NCBI GenBank assembly: GCA_910586875.1
Contig: CAJUJI010000140.1
Span: forward strand, 1 to 7,244
Direction of reading: 5' to 3'
DNA from: an uncultured Anaerotruncus sp.
GTDB lineage: Bacteria; Bacillota; Clostridia; Oscillospirales; Ruminococcaceae
Length of the DNA stretch: 7,244 nucleotides
The notes below the pieces were generated by a model. The model made no database searches. It was not told the origin of the DNA and worked only from the letters and a program-made list of their open reading frames with translations. Below are positions 1-5,040 of this stretch, piece after piece. Each line of letters starts with the position of its first letter. Position 1 is the first letter of the stretch. A program made the position numbers and the translations under genes.

Positions 1-26
1 ATTTCCAAGCGATTTAGATATCATTG

Positions 27-33
27 AAGGAGG
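27..33 (+). promoter_or_regulatory. Ribosome binding site deciding the start at 39
   Basis: AAGGAGG is a near-perfect match to the 16S anti-Shine-Dalgarno complement and sits 5 bases before ATG 39. It decides against the in-frame TTG at 24. Confidence 0.85.
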
Positions 34-38
34 TAAGC

Positions 39-518
39 ATGAAACAATATCCAGGGGACGTGACCAACCATTGGGTCTATCAGTCGATTCGGCAGTCGGT
101 GGAGCGGTTATATGCGGGCGGCTTTGAGCAACTATCGCAGCTTGACCAGCTGCCAACAGAAATAGCATTGCAGATTGCGGCGACCCTGCTGGAGGGATGT
201 TACAATTCTACCAATACACTATGGATACAGCTGTGTCGCTGGAAATTTTGGCAGATTCCACGCGATTGGCTGTTAAAACAACTGCCAGCATTATTTTCAG
301 TCCTGCGAATTGATTGGGCGGACGAATATGAAACCGGCAATTTATTGGTGGTATTTCAACAGGATGAGCTATTATTAAAAGCGGTATATTGGTATGCGAA
401 GGAACAGTGTCCAATGCTTGCGCCAGACTGTCAGGAGTTGTTGGAGATGCCATTTCGGGAGCGCTGCCGTTATTTTGAGCAGACGATGGAGCACATCCGG
501 TATTTGGGATTGGAGTGA
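39..518 (+). CDS. Hypothetical protein (159 aa), upstream partner of a radical SAM gene
   Basis: I do not recognise this protein. It is predicted soluble: there is no signal peptide and no run long enough for a membrane helix. It is rich in aromatic residues, with about seven Trp in 159 residues (for example the WIQLCRWKFWQIPRDW stretch near residues 62-77), and is likely mostly alpha-helical. No catalytic motif stands out. The ATG at 39 is chosen because a near-perfect AAGGAGG (27-33) lies 5 bases before it. An in-frame TTG at 24 would place that ribosome site inside the coding region and has none of its own. The stop at 516-518 is 6 bases before the radical SAM start, so the two are probably co-transcribed and translationally coupled. 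Codon use resembles its neighbours. A role tied to the radical SAM protein (partner or substrate) is only a guess from position. Confidence 0.8.
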   Translation: MKQYPGDVTNHWVYQSIRQSVERLYAGGFEQLSQLDQLPTEIALQIAATLLEGCYNSTNTLWIQLCRWKFWQIPRDWLLKQLPALFSVLRIDWADEYETGNLLVVFQQDELLLKAVYWYAKEQCPMLAPDCQELLEMPFRERCRYFEQTMEHIRYLGLE

Positions 519-524
519 GCAGGG

Positions 525-1415
525 ATGATTGCAATTAAAAAGTGCGGCCTGTGCCCGAGAAATTGTGGCACAGACCGCACGCAGTATGAAGGCCCTTGCA
601 AAGGAGGCAGCACGGTAAAGATTGCTCGTGCTGCGCTGCATCATTGGGAAGAACCGTGTATTAGCGGCTCGAATGGCTCAGGAACGGTGTTCTTTTCAGG
701 GTGTCCGCTACAGTGCTGCTTCTGTCAAAATTACCAAATCAGCGCTCAAAATTTTGGGAAAGAAGTAGGAGTAGAGCGTTTGGCGGAGATTTTTTTGGAA
801 TTACAACAGGCGGGTGCCCACAACATCAACCTAGTCAGTCCAACCCAGTATGCACCTTGGATTGTACAGGCGTTGCGGCTTGCAAAACCACAACTGAAGA
901 TCCCTGTCATTTGCAATTCAGGCGGTTATGAAAGGATAGCAACCTTGCGGCTGCTGGAAAGTATGGTAGATGCGTATTTGCCTGATTTGAAGTACTTCAA
1001 TCCAGCAGTTGCCATGCGCTATTCCAGCGCGGAAGATTATTTTGAAGCCGCTGCTGCGGCGATTTCAGAGATGGTCCGTCAGGCTGGCCCGCCGCGTTTT
1101 GATGGCGACGGGCTGCTGCAAAGCGGCGTGATCATCCGCCACTTGGTTTTGCCAAACGGCGTGCACGACTCTATCCAAATTTTAGATTGGATTGCGCGCA
1201 CCTTTGGGAAAGAAGAGGTGCTGCTCAGTCTAATGAGCCAGTATACACCAACCTACCACAGCGCCCAATTCCCCGAAATCAATCGGCGGGTAAGCACTTA
1301 CGAATACAACCGTGTGTTGTCTCATGCACAGGAATTGGGGCTGCAAGGTTATATGCAAGAACGCAGTGCGGCGAAGGAAGGGTATACGCCGCCGTTTGAC
1401 CTGCAAGGCGTTTAG
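525..1415 (+). CDS. PflX-family radical SAM protein (COG1313-like)
   Basis: This is a 296-aa radical SAM protein resembling the PflX group, homologues of pyruvate formate-lyase activating enzyme whose substrate is not established. The radical SAM cluster motif CX3CX2C is C60, C64 and C67 (GCPLQCCFCQNY), and would bind a [4Fe-4S] cluster that cleaves S-adenosylmethionine. Ahead of it, C7, C10, C14 and C25 form a second cysteine set (CGLCPRNCGTDR), followed by the family-like WEEPCISG and GSGTVFFSGC stretches. Later conserved-looking segments are INLVSPTQYAPWI (about 101-113), YLPDLKYFNP (about 151-160) and a C-terminal LMSQYTPTY. Length fits the family (about 300 aa). The start is 6 bases after the upstream stop; GGAG at 512-515 is 9 bases ahead, so translation is probably coupled. 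Cytosolic. It could have been called a generic PflA-like activase, but no pyruvate formate-lyase gene is nearby and the N-terminal cysteines favour the PflX group. Substrate unknown. Confidence 0.9.
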   Translation: MIAIKKCGLCPRNCGTDRTQYEGPCKGGSTVKIARAALHHWEEPCISGSNGSGTVFFSGCPLQCCFCQNYQISAQNFGKEVGVERLAEIFLELQQAGAHNINLVSPTQYAPWIVQALRLAKPQLKIPVICNSGGYERIATLRLLESMVDAYLPDLKYFNPAVAMRYSSAEDYFEAAAAAISEMVRQAGPPRFDGDGLLQSGVIIRHLVLPNGVHDSIQILDWIARTFGKEEVLLSLMSQYTPTYHSAQFPEINRRVSTYEYNRVLSHAQELGLQGYMQERSAAKEGYTPPFDLQGV

Positions 1416-1417
1416 AG

Positions 1418-1436
1418 GCGCATAGGCAGCTATGCC
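1418..1436. other. Small hairpin between convergent genes
   Basis: GCATAG (1420-1425) and CTATGC (1430-1435) form a perfect 6-bp stem around a GCAG loop, exactly in the gap between two convergent stop codons (1415 and 1430). Neither side has a T-run, so it is not a convincing intrinsic terminator. It may limit read-through or protect 3' ends. Confidence 0.35.
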
Positions 1437-1702
1437 ACATGGACATGTTCTTGAATAGCAGCAGGCTGCCGTGCTGCATATACAAGACGCCGCACCGGTC
1501 GCCGCCGCCTGCGCAGACGGCGGCACCAACGTCCTAAACGGGCGCAAAGCACGGCCAAAAGGGAGAAAACGGCAATCTGGAGCAGCATTTGGACAAAGGA
1601 AATTTCGCCGGTTTCCCAGGCTCCCAGTGAGCCAATGATGCTCAGCATAAACAAGAAAACCATCGATTGGAACAGGTAACGAAGTACATGTGCAGCTTTC
1701 AT
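1430..1702 (-). CDS. Small two-helix membrane protein with arginine-rich cytoplasmic tail
   Basis: This 90-aa protein is not recognised as a named family. Two hydrophobic helices are visible at about residues 9-28 and 34-53, joined by a short acidic turn (GAWETGEIS). From residue 55 to 78 there are 12 arginines in 24 residues, including five in a row at 64-68. The positive-inside rule puts both ends in the cytoplasm, so the tail could contact RNA, DNA, phospholipid heads or an acidic protein. The ATG at 1702 is preferred by default. A GTG at 1714 (adding VVVN) has GGAGG only 3 bases ahead, while the ATG has it 15 bases ahead, so the start is uncertain. An ATG at 1780 in the same frame lies before the predicted transcription start and is excluded. 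A perfectly spaced promoter lies upstream, divergent from the Xre-S24 gene, whose product probably controls it. The reading frame and promoter are clear, but function is unknown. Confidence 0.7.
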   Translation of the reverse strand: MKAAHVLRYLFQSMVFLFMLSIIGSLGAWETGEISFVQMLLQIAVFSLLAVLCARLGRWCRRLRRRRRPVRRLVYAARQPAAIQEHVHVA

Positions 1703-1781
1703 GTTGACAACCACTTTCCTCCGCGCAATTTTTGACACCGGTAGCAGCGCGGTTTTGTTCCGGCGACAAGCTTGTACCATT

Positions 1782-1810
1782 ACTATAATACAACTTTAAG
1801 GAGTTGTCAA
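1782..1810 (-). promoter_or_regulatory. SigA-type promoter of the small membrane protein gene
   Basis: On the minus strand, TTGACA (1810-1805) and TATAGT (1787-1782) are separated by exactly 17 bases, giving 11 of 12 consensus positions. Transcription should start near 1775, leaving a leader of about 60-70 bases. The perfect palindrome ACAAGCTTGT (1766-1775) lies at the predicted start point, where an operator would be effective. Confidence 0.8.
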
Positions 1811-1841
1811 GCGTTTCCCTTAACTTTTTTTCGTAGTTAGA

Positions 1842-1870
1842 TTGACAAGTGTATCAGAATTATGTATACT
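1842..1870 (+). promoter_or_regulatory. SigA-type promoter of the Xre-S24 repressor gene
   Basis: TTGACA (1842-1847) and TATACT (1865-1870) are separated by exactly 17 bases. Transcription should start near 1877, with a 77-base leader. The two divergent -35 boxes are 31 bases apart, so one repressor could cover both promoters. TACTATA (1867-1873) overlaps the -10 and recurs at 1781-1787 and, inverted, at 1921-1927. Confidence 0.8.
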
Positions 1871-1890
1871 ATAAGTAGGAAAATCAATCA

Positions 1891-1912
1891 TCTGCCCACC
1901 GGCACAGGCAGA
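1891..1912 (+). other. Hairpin in the leader of the Xre-S24 mRNA
   Basis: TCTGCC (1891-1896) pairs perfectly with GGCAGA (1907-1912) around a 10-base loop. The alternative pairing TGCC (1893-1896) with GGCA (1901-1904) is also possible. There is no T-run, so it is not a terminator. It may affect leader stability, but a role is not shown. Confidence 0.3.
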
Positions 1913-1953
1913 AACGGTTGTATAGTAGAACGGCCGGAAGAAAGGCGGCAGGA

Positions 1954-2547
1954 ATGCTTGGAGAAAGACTGAAACAATTAAGGAAGCAAAATAAAATTTC
2001 GCAGATGGCGCTTGCCTCCCAGCTGGGTTTGAGTCAACAGGCGGTGGGAAAATGGGAAACCGAGCGTTCGGCGCCTGACCCGGCCACACTGAACCAGCTG
2101 GCGGATATTTTCCAGGTTTCGGTGGATTATCTGTTGGGGCGGGATAGCTCTCCGAAGCAGTCGGGAGAGGTGATGCTGCCCATTTTAGGAACGGTGAAGG
2201 CGGGCTATGGCGCGATGGCGTTTGAGGAATATTACGGCCAGGAGCCAGCCAATGTGCGCTCACCGGAGGAGTATTTTTATCTTCTAGTGCATGGCGACAG
2301 CATGGAACCACAGATACGCAGTGGAGATCTTGCGTTGGTGCACCGGCAGCCGGATGTGCAAAGCGGAGAGCTGGCGGTTGTGCTGGTGGACGGGGAGGAA
2401 GGAACGCTCAAGCGGGTGATCAAAAAGGATCAGGCGGTAATTTTGCAGGCGTTTAATCAGATGTATGAGGCGCAGGTCTTTATTGGACAGGAGATCGAAC
2501 GGCTGACGGTGATTGGCAAGGTAGTGGAAACGAAAACCAAATGGTAA
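1954..2547 (+). CDS. Xre-type transcriptional repressor with LexA-like S24 self-cleavage domain
   Basis: This is a 197-aa cytosolic DNA-binding repressor. Residues 4-60 form an Xre/Cro helix-turn-helix (GERLKQLRKQNKISQMALA, then SQQAVGKWETER as the likely recognition helix, 28-39). Residues about 74-195 match the S24/LexA peptidase: an Ala83-Gly84 cleavage site (LPILGTVKAGYG), nucleophile Ser116 in HGDSMEP, and general base Lys153 in GTLKRV. Spacing between these residues is close to that in E. coli LexA (A84-G85, S119, K156). Proteins of this build include phage CI-like repressors and HdiR of Lactococcus. The ATG at 1954 is chosen for AAAGGCGG (1941-1948) 5 bases ahead; an in-frame TTG at 1918 would add 12 residues before the helix-turn-helix and lacks a ribosome site. 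The gene has its own consensus promoter and is divergent from a small membrane protein gene. It probably represses both and is inactivated by RecA-stimulated self-cleavage, which is inference. It is not canonical LexA, whose DNA-binding domain is a winged helix. Confidence 0.9.
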   Translation: MLGERLKQLRKQNKISQMALASQLGLSQQAVGKWETERSAPDPATLNQLADIFQVSVDYLLGRDSSPKQSGEVMLPILGTVKAGYGAMAFEEYYGQEPANVRSPEEYFYLLVHGDSMEPQIRSGDLALVHRQPDVQSGELAVVLVDGEEGTLKRVIKKDQAVILQAFNQMYEAQVFIGQEIERLTVIGKVVETKTKW

Positions 2548-2576
2548 TTGCTTTTTGGGGAAATCTGTGTTAGACT
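2548..2576 (+). promoter_or_regulatory. Candidate promoter after the Xre-S24 gene, toward ppa
   Basis: TTGCTT (2548-2553) and TAGACT (2571-2576) have a 17-base gap but match only 3/6 and 4/6. If used, transcription would start near 2583, inside the dyad at 2579-2592, and the hairpin at 2610-2650 would lie in the ppa leader. A weaker alternative is TTGAAA (2705-2710) with a poor -10, TGAAAC (2728-2733). Confidence 0.3.
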
Positions 2577-2578
2577 AA

Positions 2579-2592
2579 TACAGTAAACTGTA
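2579..2592. promoter_or_regulatory. Perfect 14-bp dyad, possible operator
   Basis: TACAGT and ACTGTA are perfect inverted repeats around AA. The site starts 32 bases after the repressor stop and overlaps the start point of the candidate promoter. TACA/TGTA ends also occur in BlaI/CopY-type operators, but the spacing differs, so no regulator is assigned. Confidence 0.35.
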
Positions 2593-2609
2593 AAAAACCT
2601 GTTTTGTGG

Positions 2610-2650
2610 GCAAGGGGCTTTTCTCCGATAAAAGGCCCTCTTGCTGTTTT
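2610..2650 (+). terminator. Probable intrinsic terminator of the Xre-S24 gene (or leader hairpin of ppa)
   Basis: GCAAGGGGCTTTT (2610-2622) pairs with AAAAGGCCCTCTTGC (2630-2644) with two single-base bulges around a 7-base loop, followed by TGTTTT. The stem is strong but the T-run is short. It most simply ends the repressor transcript; attenuation of ppa is possible if the promoter at 2548-2576 is real. Confidence 0.55.
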
Positions 2651-2760
2651 GCGAATACGCTTCACGAAAGAAGACACATTGCGGCGCGCAGTGGCTACCG
2701 CATTTTGAAAAATCGTGTAAGACTTGGTGAAACAGGTGCGAAAAGAAATGAGGTTGGACA

Positions 2761-3294
2761 ATGAATATTTGGCATGATATTTCCCCAAAGCGGATTACGA
2801 AAGAGGACTTTATTGCGGTAATTGAAATTGAAAAGGGTGGCAAGAATAAATACGAGTTGGATAAGGAAACGGGTCTGATTATCCTTGACCGGATTTTGTA
2901 TACCTCCACCCATTATCCCGCCAATTATGGGTTTATTCCGCGCACCTACGGGGATGACAATGACCCGCTGGATGTGCTGGTATTGTGCTCGGAATCGTTG
3001 ATTCCGCTCAGTCTGGTGCGTTGTTACCCGATAGGCGTTATTTCAATGATCGATAATGGAAAGTACGACGAAAAAATTATTGCGATTCCGCACAATGACC
3101 CAATGTATAATATGTATAAGAGCATCGACGAGCTGCCAAGACATATTTTTGAGGAGATGCGGCATTTCTTTACCGTTTATAAGGAGCTGGAAGGCAAACA
3201 GACCGCGGTGAATGAAGCGTCCGGCCCAGATGTTGCGTTGGAGGTCATCCAAACGGCAATCGACAATTATATTGAAAAGTTCTGTAAGGGCTGA
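2761..3294 (+). CDS. ppa: Family I inorganic pyrophosphatase
   Basis: It hydrolyses pyrophosphate to two phosphates in the cytosol with Mg2+, pulling nucleic acid, protein and lipid synthesis forward. The 177-aa length is typical of bacterial family I enzymes, which form hexamers. The signature D-x-D-P-x-D-x is D66-N67-D68-P69-L70-D71-V72. By alignment with the E. coli enzyme the other active-site residues are present: E22, K30 and E32 (NKYELDKE), R44 (LDRIL), Y56 (ANYGFIP), D98, D103 and K105 (MIDNGKYDEK), and Y140-K141 (VYKELEG). It is not the DHH-type family II enzyme common in bacilli. ATG 2761 has GAGG (2750-2753) 7 bases ahead. It is apparently monocistronic: a probable terminator lies upstream and a strong one downstream. 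Nothing in the catalytic core looks damaged. Confidence 0.97.
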   Translation: MNIWHDISPKRITKEDFIAVIEIEKGGKNKYELDKETGLIILDRILYTSTHYPANYGFIPRTYGDDNDPLDVLVLCSESLIPLSLVRCYPIGVISMIDNGKYDEKIIAIPHNDPMYNMYKSIDELPRHIFEEMRHFFTVYKELEGKQTAVNEASGPDVALEVIQTAIDNYIEKFCKG

Positions 3295-3324
3295 CAATTC
3301 GGAAATACAAGGGAGATAAGCGGG

Positions 3325-3367
3325 GCCTCTGCTGGAAAGTAAATGCTTTTCGGCAGAGGCTCTTTTT
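3325..3367 (+). terminator. Intrinsic terminator of ppa
   Basis: GCCTCTGC (3325-3332) and GCAGAGGC (3353-3360) form a perfect 8-bp outer stem, with further inner pairing of GAAAG and CTTTTC, followed at once by TCTTTTT. A classic Rho-independent terminator 30 bases after the ppa stop. Confidence 0.9.
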
Positions 3368-3379
3368 GTAAGGATTATG

Positions 3380-3426
3380 AAAAGGGCAAAACAAACCATT
3401 GTGGTCTGTTCTGCCCTTAATTTTTT
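3380..3426. terminator. Convergent, probably bidirectional terminator
   Basis: AAGGGCA (3382-3388) pairs with TGCCCTT (3412-3418), and inner AACA/TGTT and ACCA/TGGT segments extend the stem across two A-C mismatches. AATTTTTT follows on the plus strand and TTTT on the minus strand. It begins 10 bases beyond the minus-strand phosphoesterase stop and backs up the ppa terminator. Confidence 0.75.
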
Positions 3427-3435
3427 ATGGATGGT

Positions 3436-4029
3436 TTAACACTCAAAAAAGTGGTATTCATACGCATTGATAATTTGGGTATTCTGATAAGCGGACAACC
3501 GTGGATATTTTCGGCCATAGTTTAGATGAATGTGGCCGTGAACAAAATAGCTGGGATGGTAGCGCTCTAGTAGGTTATTAAAGGCCTCGAAACCGGTGTG
3601 TGCTAGGTCGCTGCCATCATTGAGGCGGTAACCGGGTGCATGGGTTAACAGAATGTCAAATCCTCTGTGCAGATACAGCTGGAACTGAAGCTTGAGCACC
3701 CGCAGGTGCATTTGACGTTGGGTGTATTGATGTGCGCCCTCTGACTTATAACGCATTGAGCCTCCCAACCCTAAGACGCGCAGTCCTTGGTGGGTATAAA
3801 TTCGGTTTTCCACGCAAATGCAGTTGTTTGGCGGGTTTAGTGCATAGCCATCATCGTGATTGCCATGTACATATAGCACCGGCGCGGCGGTAAAGGTGGC
3901 CAGAAAAGAAAGATATCTGGGGTCAAGATCCCCACAGGAAAGGATCAAGTCGACCCCTTCCAATCTGCGCTTGTCAAAATAGTCCCACAGGAATGGCGCT
4001 TCCATGTCCGAGATTGCCAATATCTTCAT
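3436..4029 (-). CDS. Calcineurin-like metallophosphoesterase
   Basis: This 197-aa cytosolic metallophosphoesterase should hydrolyse a phosphoester with two metal ions; the substrate is unknown. The motifs run in order: D8 in ISDMEAP (motif I), GDLD with D34 (motif II), GNHD with N57-H58 (motif III), THAP with H130 (motif IV) and GHIH with H166 and H168 (motif V). Motif I has Glu10 where the classic D-x-H has His, so metal binding there may differ; I believe related Gram-positive proteins share this, but cannot check. There is no signal peptide or membrane segment. The ATG at 4029 begins exactly at the first strand of the fold (MKILAISD), which supports it, although the ribosome site is weak (AAAGG about 11 bases ahead). 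It follows the DUF624 gene on the same strand after 64 bases and may be co-transcribed. Only a poor promoter (TTGGGA-17-TTAAAA) is seen in the gap. Confidence 0.9.
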   Translation of the reverse strand: MKILAISDMEAPFLWDYFDKRRLEGVDLILSCGDLDPRYLSFLATFTAAPVLYVHGNHDDGYALNPPNNCICVENRIYTHQGLRVLGLGGSMRYKSEGAHQYTQRQMHLRVLKLQFQLYLHRGFDILLTHAPGYRLNDGSDLAHTGFEAFNNLLERYHPSYFVHGHIHLNYGRKYPRLSAYQNTQIINAYEYHFFEC

Positions 4030-4093
4030 CGCTTCTGCTGCCTTTGTCCCATTTTTAAATAACTTGTTTTATCGTTCCCAAAAGATTATAAAA

Positions 4094-4777
4094 CTATTCG
4101 GTGTACGAATCACTACAATATTGTTTTAACACGGTGCGTAAAAAGAAATGTCCCAGCAGGCAGGGAACAGAAAAACCAAGCAGCAATAGGTAGGCGATGC
4201 TCAGTGGAAACGCTACCAATGCAATCAACAGCAATCCATAATCGCAAAAGACGGCGATAATTGCCCGCAACGGTTTGCCAACACCGAGCAGTACCGATTG
4301 CACCAGCGCTTGGCGCAGTGGTTTACCGGTCTCCAAAATTCCGTATAAGCAGGTGGAGGCAAGCAGTGTCACCAAAAAAATAGTGGAACACAGCATAAAC
4401 GGAAGGAAAAGAAACAGATTGTCTGCGGCGCGGTGCAGATAAAAGGCGGCGCCATAAGCGGAACAGCCCAGCAATAAAAAAGGGATCAAAAAGGCAGGGT
4501 AAGCAATTTTCCAATGCTGTATAAAGGCGGTGCGATAGTGGTAAAAGCAATCTACCGGCTGATCCTGCACCATGCGGCGGACTACCAAATTCATCGCGAA
4601 CAGTGCCGGTGGAATGGTGAGAATCGGAATGCAGCTGACCAGAAAAAGCAGGTTCAATTGGAGCAGAGAAACACATTCCAATTGGATAATCTCAAAAAAA
4701 CGGGCAGCTCCTGTTTTTTCAGGAGCGTCAGGGTCGATCCCAGGCCCCGGAGCGGCGTAATTTTTACGAAAAAACAA
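4094..4777 (-). CDS. DUF624/YesL-like membrane protein, TTG start
   Basis: This 227-aa integral membrane protein resembles the DUF624/YesL family, whose molecular function is unsettled but whose genes often sit beside sugar ABC transporter genes. After a soluble N-terminus (FFRKNYAAPGPG, then DPDAPEKTG) come about five hydrophobic helices, near residues 35-62, 92-114, 120-145, 170-183 and 184-206. Family-like features are FFEIIQLECVSLLQLNLLFL, the SCIPILTIPPALFAMNLVVRRMV stretch (seen at about 48-70) and the following charged FYHYRTAFIQHWK. The start is TTG 4777: AAGGAG (4790-4785) is 7 bases ahead, and the promoter at 4831-4859 would start transcription near 4824. An in-frame ATG at 4840 lies upstream of that start point and so is unlikely to be used. 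It is divergent from the MsmX-type ATPase gene and precedes the phosphoesterase gene. A link to sugar uptake is inferred from context. Confidence 0.85.
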   Translation of the reverse strand: MFFRKNYAAPGPGIDPDAPEKTGAARFFEIIQLECVSLLQLNLLFLVSCIPILTIPPALFAMNLVVRRMVQDQPVDCFYHYRTAFIQHWKIAYPAFLIPFLLLGCSAYGAAFYLHRAADNLFLFLPFMLCSTIFLVTLLASTCLYGILETGKPLRQALVQSVLLGVGKPLRAIIAVFCDYGLLLIALVAFPLSIAYLLLLGFSVPCLLGHFFLRTVLKQYCSDSYTE

Positions 4778-4784
4778 AGCCCTT

Positions 4785-4790
4785 CTCCTT
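4785..4790 (-). promoter_or_regulatory. Ribosome binding site deciding the TTG start at 4777
   Basis: AAGGAG on the minus strand lies 7 bases before TTG 4777, an ideal spacing, and argues for the non-ATG start. Confidence 0.8.
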
Positions 4791-4830
4791 CCGCATTTCA
4801 AAAATAGGCAACGCAATTGTATTAAATTTA

Positions 4831-4859
4831 AGTCTAACATAGCCAGTTTTTTTCGTCAA
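4831..4859 (-). promoter_or_regulatory. Promoter of the DUF624 gene
   Basis: TTGACG (4859-4854) and TAGACT (4836-4831) are 17 bases apart (5/6 and 4/6). The sequence upstream is A/T-rich, as in an UP element. The predicted start near 4824 leaves a leader of about 47 bases to TTG 4777. Confidence 0.65.
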
Positions 4860-4879
4860 TAGTAATAAAATGATAGGTA

Positions 4880-4942
4880 GGGTAAAGAAAACGCATGGAA
4901 GCTATTTATCATTTTTTCACCAATGGGATCGTTTTTTTACCC
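4880..4942. repeat. Long inverted repeat between divergent promoters
   Basis: GGGTAAAGAAAACG (4880-4893) and CGTTTTTTTACCC (4930-4942) pair over 13 bp with a single bulged G. The arms enclose 36 bases, within which CATGG and CCAATG can pair further. The right arm ends directly at the -35 of the msmX promoter, and the left arm is 20 bases behind the -35 of the DUF624 promoter. It may be a paired operator. Confidence 0.6.
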
Positions 4943-4971
4943 TTGAATATCATAAGAGGGGGTGTTATGCT
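4943..4971 (+). promoter_or_regulatory. Extended -10 promoter of the MsmX-type ATPase gene
   Basis: TTGAAT (4943-4948) and TATGCT (4966-4971) are 17 bases apart, with a TG extension at 4963-4964. Each hexamer matches 4/6. The predicted start near 4978 gives a leader of about 63 bases. Confidence 0.55.
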
Positions 4972-4990
4972 TTGTAATAAAGGAATACAC

Positions 4991-5018
4991 GCAGGTTTTT
5001 AATCATAAATTTACCTGC
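4991..5018 (+). other. Hairpin in the msmX leader just before the ribosome site
   Basis: GCAGGT (4991-4996) and ACCTGC (5013-5018) form a perfect 6-bp stem with a 16-base A/T-rich loop. The stem ends 7 bases before AGGAGG (5026-5031). It leaves the ribosome site free, and may stabilise the 5' end or bind a regulator. Confidence 0.4.
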
Positions 5019-5040
5019 TTATAATAGGAGGAACAAGCAT

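Noticed and set aside
1..27. End of an upstream gene
   Set aside because: All three frames stop or run through here (stops at 15-17 and 25-27, and one frame continuing to about 127), and the piece is too short to choose a frame or recognise a protein.
24..38. TTG start for the first gene
   Set aside because: It has no ribosome site and would bury the near-perfect AAGGAGG inside the coding region.
1430..1780. Longer form of the small membrane protein starting at ATG 1780
   Set aside because: That ATG lies between the -10 box and the predicted transcription start near 1775, so it would not be in the mRNA.
1230..2311. Long antisense open frames over the radical SAM and repressor genes
   Set aside because: They lack ribosome sites and family motifs, overlap well-supported genes, and reflect codon bias of the real frames.
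4885..4900. CcpA catabolite (cre) site
   Set aside because: One half-site (GAAAACG) fits but the second half misses key bases, with about three mismatches overall. Chance similarity is as likely.
5020..5025. Perfect TATAAT just before the msmX ribosome site
   Set aside because: A transcript from it would start near 5032, after the AGGAGG at 5026-5031, and there is no -35 at the right distance (TTTTAA at 4997-5002). The promoter at 4943-4971 fits better.
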